DNA of 64,000 nt. Source: Anisakis pegreffii. Taxonomy: Eukaryota; Nematoda; Chromadorea; Rhabditida; Anisakidae. The translations under genes and the position numbers were made by a program. A model generated the notes under the pieces. It was not told the DNA's origin. It made no database searches and saw nothing but the letters and a program-made list of their open reading frames with translations. Below, piece by piece: positions 12,001 to 21,240 of the stretch (its first letter is position 1; the number at the start of each line of letters is the position of its first letter). The stretch is from assembly GCA_035041965.1 (NCBI GenBank), contig JAPYMA010000272.1, forward strand, positions 109,033 to 173,032. The letters run 5' to 3'.

Positions 12001-15000
12001 CTGCTTGATTGCCCGTGACATAGATGGAATCCAGCAGGTTGCCTTGCCCTCTAACGATCAAACTCAAATGGCAAATTACAGCACCTGTGTCGCGTTCCTT
12101 CAAGAATCAAGAGGCATTCAAGAATTACAATCCAAATTGCAGCGATACTCTCCGTGTTCTCATCGGATTAAGTAAGACTGACGTTTCTCGACCTGATCCT
12201 TATTTCTCTCTGAATGGAACGAGCGAAGCAAAAGAAAAGGTTAGAATTGATATGAGTTGATATCGAAAGCTATGTATTTATGAGTAGAAAAGGTTTTGTC
12301 TTCACATGTAAATACAAATCATCCTTCTGCAGTGATGTGACGTGAAAGAATGACTTCCACTTTCCTAGATTCAAGAGGAATTTTGGCTACGGTACATTCT
12401 GTAGTCGAAGTCACATCTAAAATATGAATCAGGAACATAGAAATGTGAATTCTCATCAGTACAGAATCGTCGAAAATCGTCCGAAAAGTTACAGAAAATA
12501 AAATAAAGGAACTTTCAAAATTGCGATGACATAAAATCAGACGTTAGAAGCGACGTATGGTTTTGTCTCAAACTCCCTGCTTAAAGAATACGATAAGTGA
12601 TAATAGTTAATGTGAACCCTTACAGCTTGTTCTCCTCCATACTGTGCCAGATCTTGAAAGGGTGAGAACATCGATTGGAAGAAATATTCCATGTCTTTAT
12701 AGCGAAGTGATATTTCATTGAGCCCAGGTGTTAACCTGAAAGCTTGTAACTCATTAATTTTATCTTCATACGTTAGCTCGATTTTATGTCAGCTGGATCA
12801 TTAATATTTTTGTAAGAATAAAAAGGCTATAAGATCAACACAATTTTGATATAATCGCAATCAGTTCCCTGATAAAGATACCGTCATAAGTAGTGTAAGG
12901 GTACTGACGGACTGTACCACTTGGTCCGCGTGGATCATGAGACTAAAACATACTTTGACGCATGTAGCAGTTGTGGATGGGTCTCATTATGAGAAATGAG
13001 GAAGGAGCACTGAGGTATGGCTCATGCAGCTCATATCACTTCATCCACAGTTTGCACTCACATCAGACTAGACTCAGTTCGCAGAACAATATAAAGTGTT
13101 GATGGAATAGGTAATCATTTCCCGGCAGGCTTCAATCGACTCGGCTCAGATGGTTCACCTTGCTGTGCATTATCTTGTACCCCTCAGATTCCGTTTAGAT
13201 AATAGTTCAAACGAATTTCCCCTATCGCACGCTATAAATAGTGTGAGGATCTCATGAGTGTTCTATGGTCCCCACAGATAGTTACGCTTTGCTTCCTAAC
13301 CATGTAAATGTGAATAATCTATTCCATACGCAATGCATACTTGAATGTTTTAGTGAGATTCTTTCGTCCTTCTTTTGTCCATATTAATTCGGACATTGCA
13401 TTGAAAGCTTCTCCTATCGCAGAGGCGCATGGCACACTACTGGAACGAATGTCCTTTTGAACCACTTCAAGATACTCTGTAAACACGCAAAAGAAGTAAC
13501 TCATTATAATAAACGGAATTTACAATTGCAACACAGGTAAATGCTGCACCTATGCATTTTGTCGTGCAAAATGCATCTAAGGATCTATTGATAAATCGCT
13601 CTAAAATCAACGAGAAGCAGTTAACGAACTACTGTAGAGATGAACTGAGCGGACACGGAAATTTCTTCATTAGGAAAATTTCCTTTTTCTACATATCACA
13701 TTGGCAGCTTGATTAATCATACTGCGTGTCACATGGATATGCTCCTCAAAAACAGCAACTGAGTCCAAATCTCTGTCCAGTCAGCCGAACGATTACATCA
13801 AATGATAGTGGTGATTGTTGAACCATATTTTAAGTGCTTATGGCGAAAGTTTCTTTCCCCAACGATAGGGCTGGAGCTGACTTCTCCTATCTTAACAGAT
13901 AGGAGAAGTCAACTTAGAAGCCATCAACCAACAGTTTCTAATAGAATACTCAGAAACACTTTTTTTTGATTTGTTTTTTGAACAATGAGAACAGACCGTA
14001 AAAATCGAGCTTCGCTTCGACTGGTGCCGAACTCGCCACTGCGCCCACAACCAATTCTGGATGCTTCTCTCGCAACCACGCGGCCAAAGCGCCTTACAGG
14101 AAAATTTTTGTTAGTTGTTTGAGTAGAGTATTTTTTGTTCAGCACCACTGATGCTAAGCAATAAATGGATAGGGGTTAATAACGTGAAGGTGAGGAATAT
14201 GTGAGATATGATGGGTATTCCTTTTCAGCTATTCTTTTTCAACTATCCTGAAAATTTAGTATGACCCCCGTAAACCAACAACTTCTTGACACTGATGGCT
14301 CTGAAGCATATAATATATGAGTAAACGATACTGAGCCAAACCCGAGTATGATCCACCAAAAACCACCCATTTTGGATCCGAAAAATTGAACTTTTCATTG
14401 ATGTAACGTATGAAATAAGCCGCATCCTCGACCGCTTGTTTACTGCTGAGATATTTCAAATTCTCCGTAGTTAGCGTCCTGTAAATCACTTTCCAATCTC
14501 AGAATTACTGTTCTGTCCTTAACAGTACTCTTTATTTCCATTTGGTCGCACCAGCTAAGATCAACAGGCAATCCGTACCAAGCTACGCGATTCTTGCTCC
14601 ACAGCTTATTTTCAAAATTCAATCACTTACTCAGTCAGTGAAGAAAGGAAAAATACGTTATTTACCGTCACCTCATGTGCAAACCATTACGAGGTAAATG
14701 TCGCTGAATGTTGGTGACTGCTTTGTACAAAAATTTTTTTTTGCGTCTTGTCGATGTTCGAAAGAGTTCAAAAATGGAAATTCACTGCGTTCTGTTCCGA
14801 TCAATTGCTAAAAAGAAAATGTAAATCGAATGACACATACGGAAACGGTCTGCTATCTCCATAGAAACGGTGTTCCAGTTCAAACAGTGCTGCACTATGA
14901 TTCATTGCCCATCGCACCAAGGGGTAAGCTGTAGAGGTGATCCGATATTTGTCCGCACTAGACTCACCGTAAAGCATCAGAAAAACACGGTCATTTGTTT

Positions 15001-16095
15001 TGTAGTAATTCATGTTATAAAAGTAGCGCTGAAATAGAAGAAATTCTGCAAATTTAAAGGTTTTTGCCATCCTCAAATCCTCTCCCTTGCGGCTTTTCAA
15101 TGAAAATCACTTATCACTGCATCAAAACAAAGCGATTGGGCGGAAAAACTTCACGAAAGCTCATCATTCCTCATCGTCACATTGGGTCGTTCAGTTCAGA
15201 TTGCCACTTCAAGAAACTGATTAAAATTTGGCTGAAGGAAGCGATCCTATGAGATCACCGCAGTCGACACTTTACGGTAACATTCAAAACAATTTTCCAT
15301 TGGTGTTGACGAAGGAATTCGGTCTATCGACAGCAAATAAGATTGCTTTATCTACCTGCTTCCATTTACGCGTATCAGACGGGGTGAAATGGTCCAAAAG
15401 TTGATCAAATTTGGCGGTGGAAGCGTCAAACTGGGCACGAATGTGTGGCTGAAATTTGATTATAAACACTCAACGCACTCGTTAGTTTCCAAGAAGAATG
15501 GAGATTGCCGAGATTTTGTATGGTGGTTGCCGACAATGAATGCACCAAAGAACACGCAAATTGGGCTGCTAAGAGCTGAAAACCGTCCAGAGCGCATTTC
15601 TGCTTTGAAGAAAGGTTTTTTTTTAACCGCTTAAGGAGTGGAACTATCAGGTGCATACAAACTTCCCACATTTTTCAATAGAGTGCAAATGGGAGATTCT
15701 CAAAGCAAAAGTGATGTATAATGCATATATATATATATATACCTTATGTGCTAATAGACCGCCTAAAAATCCTTTACGAGGTCTGCCCATAAAGAATTCA
15801 GGTATCCGCGATTGTGAGTCCTTCGCATGCGCAACCCCCTGAAGTTTATATATTCCAGTTGCTGAACAGTTCCTGAATTATTTCATATGCAATGGAGTGC
15901 TTTGGATGAATGAAACATGTGCGAAGTTTTCAGTAAGGGGTAAGCTAATTGTAGTGGTTGAGAGAACATGATTTTGGATCGTTATAACGAGACTCGTATT
16001 ACAGATTCTATGGCAGTTGGTGACACAAGGCAAATCGTTCTACCTACCGAAACGAGAAACAAGACTAAAGCCGTCGAAAAAGCGATGCGCTCCAT
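2992..16095 (-). CDS. Tandem-domain S28 serine exopeptidase with stalk, copy 1
   Basis: Predicted two-domain peptidase of family S28 (lysosomal Pro-X carboxypeptidase, DPP7 and PRSS16 relatives, clan SC), 29 exons, about 1105 residues, no internal stop after splicing. Order: signal exon (MERIAFSTALVLFLVS), S28 domain A (catalytic Ser185, Asp438, His463 by my count), S28 domain B (Ser709, Asp984, His1008), three 13-residue Thr/Ser/Pro-rich stalk exons, and a hydrophobic tail ending in a stop at 2992-2994. Family members remove short peptides at proline or related residues; the substrate here is unknown. The secretory signal and sequons place it in the secretory pathway or at the surface. This is the weakest of the three copies: in domain A the GGES loop is changed to YGES, the exon 5 donor is GTTTGG and the exon 6 acceptor is TAAG. 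The fusion of the two domains is inferred from phase-matched splice sites, not from a transcript. Confidence 0.8.
3474..3512 (-). pseudogene. Decayed stalk mini-exon (copy 1)
   Basis: The body still reads [11 protein letters not shown] in the stalk frame and aligns with the intact mini-exons at 21631-21669 and 22076-22114. Both splice sites are gone: the donor GT before TAAGTT is missing and the acceptor AG is replaced by GG. It marks an exon lost from the copy 1 stalk. Confidence 0.6.
4077..4505 (-). repeat. 174-bp exon-intron repeats with 3 stalk mini-exons (copy 1)
   Basis: About 2.5 tandem copies of the 174-bp unit. Each carries a 39-nt exon on the minus strand at 4432-4470, 4258-4296 and 4084-4122, between TTTAAG acceptors and GTAAGTT or GTAAGC donors. 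In the phase set by exon 25 they encode [24 protein letters not shown] and [12 protein letters not shown], separated by split Arg codons. The middle copy has lost its Asn-X-Thr sequon and the last has Thr to Arg. This is the shortest stalk of the three genes. Confidence 0.75.
5055..10260 (-). CDS. Copy 1, S28 domain B (exons 14-25)
   Basis: Exons: 10174-10260, 9988-10089, 9622-9809, 9302-9438, 9059-9154, 8838-8973, 8291-8405, 7889-8111, 7450-7549, 6215-6326, 5617-5713, 5055-5156. Exon 14 begins at a TTTTCAG acceptor without a nearby Met and encodes IWGRPLRG, the counterpart of the exon 2 motif. Exon 16 holds MIGGEG and LEHRYYG, exon 17 GGSYPG (Ser), exon 22 [11 protein letters not shown], exon 24 NGNIDPWH (Asp) and exon 25 AHCADMY (His). 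Intron phases repeat those of domain A exactly. Exon 25 ends at C|GTGCGT in phase 1; reading through it instead gives RAFS and a TGA at 5041-5043. The exon 21 start is the least certain border: I chose TTTAAG|GGA because it keeps phase in all copies. Confidence 0.85.
10489..16095 (-). CDS. Copy 1, signal exon and S28 domain A (exons 1-13)
   Basis: Exons: 16048-16095, 15743-15838, 15356-15448, 14841-15028, 14342-14478, 13997-14092, 13341-13476, 12624-12735, 11776-11935, 11421-11520, 11065-11176, 10827-10926, 10489-10730. Exon 2 carries the N-terminal GRPRKG motif, exon 3 QLLDHFTP, exon 4 LEHRFYG, exon 5 the nucleophile motif GGSYSG, exon 6 VASSAPV, exon 10 [12 protein letters not shown], exon 12 NGNIDPWH (catalytic Asp) and exon 13 VHCQD (catalytic His). 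Exon 13 then runs through a basic linker (KPIRE) into a phase-0 donor instead of a stop. Oddities: YGES instead of GGES in the loop near the active site, and weak splice signals at the exon 5 donor and exon 6 acceptor. All boundaries keep frame with copies 2 and 3. The exon 9 and 10 borders are less certain than the rest. Confidence 0.82.
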
Positions 16096-16107
16096 CTCGT
16101 ATCCTGT
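16096..16107 (-). promoter_or_regulatory. 3' splice acceptor just upstream of start codon (copy 1)
   Basis: On the minus strand a pyrimidine-rich TTTCCTTACAG ends exactly 8 nt before the ATG, and the same arrangement occurs in copies 2 and 3. A conserved acceptor this close to a start codon fits spliced-leader trans-splicing, common in nematodes; a cis-spliced 5' UTR intron is the alternative. Confidence 0.6.
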
Positions 16108-19100
16108 AAGGAAATTGGTAATTGAAATCTGATGAATGAAGAAAGTGAGATCGAAGTTGCACAGTGAAAGGTGTATTGAAATATTGATGATCTAAGTGAT
16201 AACAGTGGTAATTTAAGCAAATCTGTGCAAACTTCAATAATATCTGCGAACACTCCGCGCTCGCTTCAGAGCATAACCAATATCAATGAAATATTCGTTT
16301 GTAACCTAGAGAACGTTCCATATGTTTAGGAATATCTTCTAAGCCGGCTGCCACTAGCCAGCAGTGTTGCATTCACTAGAGCTGCATTATTCTTTAAAAA
16401 TATAACTGATCTGAACCGATCTTTAATGTCTTGCTCCTTATCAATGTCATAAAATGGCTTAAAATGATACCGACAATCGATGCTAAAATTTTCTTATCTG
16501 TTGGGTGTTTTCTTATCACTTGTTTGCTTTTTCCATCGCTTAACAGAACGTCGACATTAGTCTCTGTATGCCCACAGGATTGAGAATTTCTGGTTTCGTG
16601 TCATGATACTGATTATGTTTCCAAACAAATTTTCATCGCTTTAGGAGCGTTTAGGAAATCAGTTGCACCTTCATGGTTAGTTGAATCCTGTGAATTGTGT
16701 TCATTGATCACGAAGTCACGATCAAGTTCATAGATTTCATTACGGTTCATAGCGTTCGTTTGTAATCTAGAGAGTGTTTCATAGGTTTAGAAATGTTTTC
16801 TAAGCCACGAGCAATTTAACATCAACTGAACCCGCCAAAGCTAAACCAACGCTTCACGAGCCCACTTCCAAAACATTCCATTTCTGAAGGATATACCTGA
16901 ATCTAAAATGACACAATTTCATCATCTGTCCATTTCAGTTTTGTTGCAGTTTTCTCACTCACCTTCGTGACATTTTGTACTGAGGTTCCGATCTGCGTAG
17001 GCAACATATTTACTAACGATTTTGGGAAAGGAAAATCTCATCAGTATATCTTCAGTATTCAATGCATCAGGAGCAATTTGTTCCAGTTCATAGTCAGTCT
17101 ATGGTCAACAGTTTGTGAGGAAACAAGAATGTCTCATTGGGAACCGCCCATCGACATCAGAGTACAGTTGAACTTCGAATTGAGTTCTGAAAGATATTAG
17201 AGAGAAGATATTTCACACTGAGTCATCGCAGAAAAATCACGCTGAATTCTATACGGGTTAAGAATTTCATAAATTAAGGTGCATTTCATTCATGGTTTAG
17301 CAGACAAGTTATGCATCAACAATGCGAATGAGTCATTCTGAACCGCATGTCTATCATTTGCATGGGAATGTCTGTGAATCATTCATTAAAAAAATGTTTA
17401 TTATTGACAATAAGGCGCCATCAAATGACCGCCATAAAAATTATTGCAGCCATTTTTTTGATGAATGCGCACTCTGACTGTTCACGATAGAGTTTTCGTC
17501 AGCTTACCGTAACGTCGAATTCATGTTCTGAAACGTATTAAAGAGAAGATGCGTCACATTGATTTTCATGATGTGACAGTTAATGGTTCACTATCAATAG
17601 TTTAGCAGCAATGACTACCATTGGTTCGATAGGACACCGTGTCTAAATAAGGAGTTTCGCAATTTCACCTCTTTGCGCTAGTTTTGTTTTGAACAATATT
17701 ATATCATTCCAGTTGTAGTTTTCAAGTCACATTCACAAAAACAGAGGAACAAATTCCTCATGCTCTAGTAGTAATCTCGATAGTGTTTACACTGTTTCAT
17801 GTTTATGGCTGTATAATCCATCAAACGGATCATCTTTTTTGCGCATGATTCATTCCTGCTGAACTCTTGATGAACGTCACGAACTTTTTTCGATCAATGC
17901 TGATAACTCTTATGCAAACGAAATTAAATCGTTTAATAGAATAATCCACTTTTGTCCGTATAGGTTGTTTTTTTTTGGTTGGAATGATTTAGTACCGTAG
18001 GAAACGACAGTCGCGAATGTACTTTTGACGCAATAACATGATTGATAACATGAGCATGAGCAGTTTCATGATGCGCTTCTTAACGCATTTATTCAGTGCA
18101 ATCGAACTTTGTGCAGAGCTTATTGGTAAGCAATGCGTCGGTATGACAAGGCATTCCATATTACACGTCACCTTTGCTATAGACAACATTTAATGTCTCA
18201 CAATTAGGAGAAACAATGGTCCGATGTTTTGTGACGGCGAAATTTTTAGCAAGCATCCTTACGTATTTCGGAACGAAGGAAAGAAAAGCACATCAGAACT
18301 TTCCATGCGTTGTGATTGACAGCTCGAATGAGCTTTTATATATGTTCGGCGTGAAACAGTTCACATTCTGTGAAGTTGCTCACTGTCACGCAGCCAGTAG
18401 GGCTGCATTCATGAATGAATGCACTCACGGTAATCACAATGAAATGTAGGATGATCCAGGTATTCTATTCGCGCTTATTTCTAATTCAAGGTCAATTGAA
18501 GCGCTCCAAAAATTTCTCATTAAAAACATAATCATTACATCAGTAGTCGCAAGCTTTGACAGAAGTAGTCTTTCAAGGGGAACTGCATGCATTCTGTAGA
18601 GTTGAAGCCTAAAAATGAAAAAAAAAGTTTCTTCAGATTTCCCTCGCTAATACAAAACTAAATTAATTCCCCTTGTTGTTGCATGGAGTTATTAATTTAC
18701 ACTGAAATAAGCATAAGGCAGTCTGAAGTGGTCATCCAAGAACAAGTACACAATAATAGCTGTCATATTTAACAGACAGCATTGGATGCCGCAGTCGATC
18801 TCACACAGAGACTTCACATTGGTATCACACGATACACGAATTCTCATGTTTTCAATCGCACACGCACATAGTTTGCGTTGAATCTTTCCAGCTTAATTAT
18901 TCTGGTAGCATATAGTATCTTGCTCTTAGAATTCAATAAAGCACACCTACTGACTGATCACACTCAACACAAAATTCATATGCTGCGCTATCGTAACTGC
19001 ATGAAAATCGGTACCTAATCTTTTAGTTCAGGACAGACGTGTTGGAACATTGTTTATTACTGAAGGAGGTGCTATTTTCGCTTAGGCAAATACACAACGA

Positions 19101-20025
19101 ACTTGGGCAAATTACAGACGCTACATTTAGACAACGTAGCGTCTGAAATTCTTAAATCAACCTATCGTGTAGGCTCAATGAACATTGCGGCTGGAATGCA
19201 ATGGACGATGGATCATTAAATTTTTTTGAGTGGCTTATCACTGCTAAAAGTGCGTCGAAAAATGGAGCACAGCATTGTCTAAATGCGTGATGTATTTAGA
19301 AAACGACAATAATGGTGATAAATGTCACATCATCAGTCAGATGATGAAATATAGCCAGATCATTATCGCTTTCGAAATTCATCAGACATTCACACAGTTA
19401 CTCAGTTGCATGCTAGAACGAACCCAATCGTCGCCGTGAACACATTTCTTGTTTCATTATACCTTTCTCTTATCATACGGAAATGGAACTCGAATGATAA
19501 TTTTCATTAAAACCTTATATTATTTGATTCTTTACCGAATTGTAATGTTCAAATCTGGTGAAAACTGTGGGTTCAGGCGACACGGAGAATTAATGGGACA
19601 ATGATAAAATTTATGCTGAACGGTTGTCAAGGAATGGTGACATTTTCATCTGATTCACGAAGAATTTACGCAAAGTAATCTATGGAGCGGGCTCAAGGAA
19701 TATCGTGGCAGGAATTGATAAAATGGTGTGGGTGAGTAAAGTGACGAGCGTGGTTAACAAGTTGTCCAGATTGCTCGTAAATACGGGTTTTGTTGATCGG
19801 TTATGATGATGCGACTTGGTTTCGTGAAATCTATTTTCTACACCTTTTACATGGTCATTAATCCAATTTTGCTTATGCTCTCAACAGGTTTTCCAGTCCA
19901 TGGTCATTCAATCCATGGATCCAAAATTTGAAATTATCGAACGGATGAGATCAGGAAACACAATTGAGTGATGCCGTTATCATATCACTGCGCTAAGCAG
20001 TTCATCTGTGGCTTTGACTTAAGTG
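16108..20025. other. Spacer between S28 copies 1 and 2, left part
   Basis: About 4 kb with no reading frame that is conserved, spliced or recognisable on either strand. Blocks match the spacers starting near base 3, near 35833 and near 56519, for instance around 16545-16760 and 18640-19200 (the latter resembling 37130-37440). The promoter for copy 1 should lie at its left end, but I see no clear core-promoter motif. Confidence 0.65.
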
Positions 20026-20033
20026 GAATTCGC

Positions 20034-20881
20034 TAGTGTTGGGTCGGTGCTCATCGACGGTCGGTAGTCACCGAAAATCGGTCTGTAATCACTGACGGTT
20101 TTGCAGTAGTTCCCGACCGTCGGTGAATACCGAGTTGCGGTAATCACCGACCCTTCGGTGACCACCCAAGCTGCCTGTTAGGCAAACTGTCCTTACATTA
20201 GGTACGACGTCGTCAGGCAAATTGTCCAGGTGCCAGATTGCTTTCTGTAGATATTTGTTCTTTTTCGGTTGATGGCTGTTTCTTTTTAACCTTGTTTTGT
20301 TTGCAACGTTGCAGTTGTAGATATCAATTGTTTCCGTTTTTGTAGTTGCAGATTAGTATTGTGCGGGGAGAGTCGAGGACGAGAAGTTCGGGGACAGGGA
20401 GAATCCTCGAAAATGGCCGCCGCTTTAAAATGGCCGGGGACGAGGAGAGTCCCCGAAAATGGCCGCCACTGGAAAATGGTCGGGGATGAGGAGAGTCTCC
20501 GAAAATAGCCGTGGCTGGAAAATGGTCGGGGACGGGGATTTCGGGGATGGGGACTCCGAATTCCGGGACTCCTCGCACAACACTAGTTGAAGATAGTGTT
20601 GGGCCGGTGATCAGTCGCTAATCACCGAAAATCGATCGGTAATCACCTACGGTTTTGCGGCAGTCCCCGACCGTCGATGAACACCGAGTTGCGGTGATTA
20701 CCGACCCGTCGGTGATTACCGACCGCAACCAACAAGACTCGCTCGGTCGTTGACCGTGGCAAATCGTCCCGCGGTTACAACCGAACTGCAATCGACCGAC
20801 GCTCAAAATTATGCGGTCGGTAAGTACCGAGTTGCTCTCGGTCGGTGATTACCGAGAAAAATCTTGCGGTTCCCAGCGCTA
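20034..20881. mobile_element. hAT-like MITE cluster with 8-bp target duplication
   Basis: The block starts TAGTGTTGGG and ends with its imperfect inverse CCCAGCGCTA. It is flanked by GAATTCGC (20026-20033) and GAATTCAC (20882-20889), an 8-bp target-site duplication with one mismatch, as made by hAT transposases. Inside are many 'cggtcggtgattaccg'-like words in both orientations and no coding capacity. A second TAGTGTTGGG start occurs at 20594, so 20594-20881 looks like a complete copy and 20034-20344 a partial one. The matching place in copy 3 (near 38525) has a single AATTC and no insert, so the element arrived after the duplication or was lost there. Confidence 0.7.
20353..20585. mobile_element. 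Nested hAT-like MITE with 46-bp internal repeats
   Basis: A GC-richer 233-bp block inserted within the previous element. Its ends are inverted (TTAGTATTGTGCGGGGAG against CTCCTCGCACAACACTA) and it is flanked by GTTGCAGA (20345-20352) and GTTGAAGA (20586-20593), again an 8-bp duplication with one mismatch. The interior has about three copies of a 46-bp unit built around 'gaaaatggccgcc' and 'ggacgaggagagtcc'. Confidence 0.65.
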
Positions 20882-20889
20882 GAATTCAC

Positions 20890-21154
20890 TGATCGAAAAA
20901 CTGAGAGCTGTGCTCATGGATGACTCATTTGTTTGAATCTTCCAGCACAAAGTAAACGACTTGTAATTGGAGTAGTGACAAACACATTCATGTCATGTGA
21001 TTACGAGTGAAATTTGCAAGCATTACGATAACAGAAATTTAATTGCGTTAACACTAAACACGACTGTAGTTGGTGAACTGATTACAACACATCGATGAAT
21101 TTTCGTTAGCGTGCATGCTCTTGGATGAATATTGTTTGCATTGAACCGAGAATT
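20890..21154. other. Spacer between MITE and copy 2 terminal exon
   Basis: This 265-bp piece aligns with the sequence just downstream of the terminal exon in copies 1 and 3. It would hold the 3' UTR of copy 2. I see no clear AATAAA on the minus strand close to the stop. Confidence 0.5.
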
Positions 21155-21240
21155 TTAAGAACGAATCATCAGAAGAACCAAAACATGAATGAGAATAAAC
21201 GGTGCCCAATGAGCTGCTCGATTTGTTGACGAGGTCGTCG
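21155..21240 (-). CDS. Copy 2 terminal exon: hydrophobic C-terminal tail
   Basis: Eighty-six nt after a TTGTTTGTAG acceptor, same phase as in the other copies. It reads [11 protein letters not shown], then [16 protein letters not shown] and stop. It has the most hydrophobic tail of the three, in keeping with a GPI-signal-like or membrane-anchoring end preceded by a Thr/Ser-rich segment. Confidence 0.78.

Noticed and set aside
15520..15597. A 26-codon Met-started segment in intron 2 (also 34658-34735 and 55362-55439) that looked like a signal-peptide exon
   Set aside because: In copy 1 its donor is AC instead of GT, and the true first two exons upstream (signal peptide plus GRPRxG motif) are conserved in all copies with correct phase and match the layout of domain B.
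18216..18449. A 77-codon plus-strand frame in the spacer
   Set aside because: It is not preserved in the homologous spacers and has no recognisable domain or splice partners.
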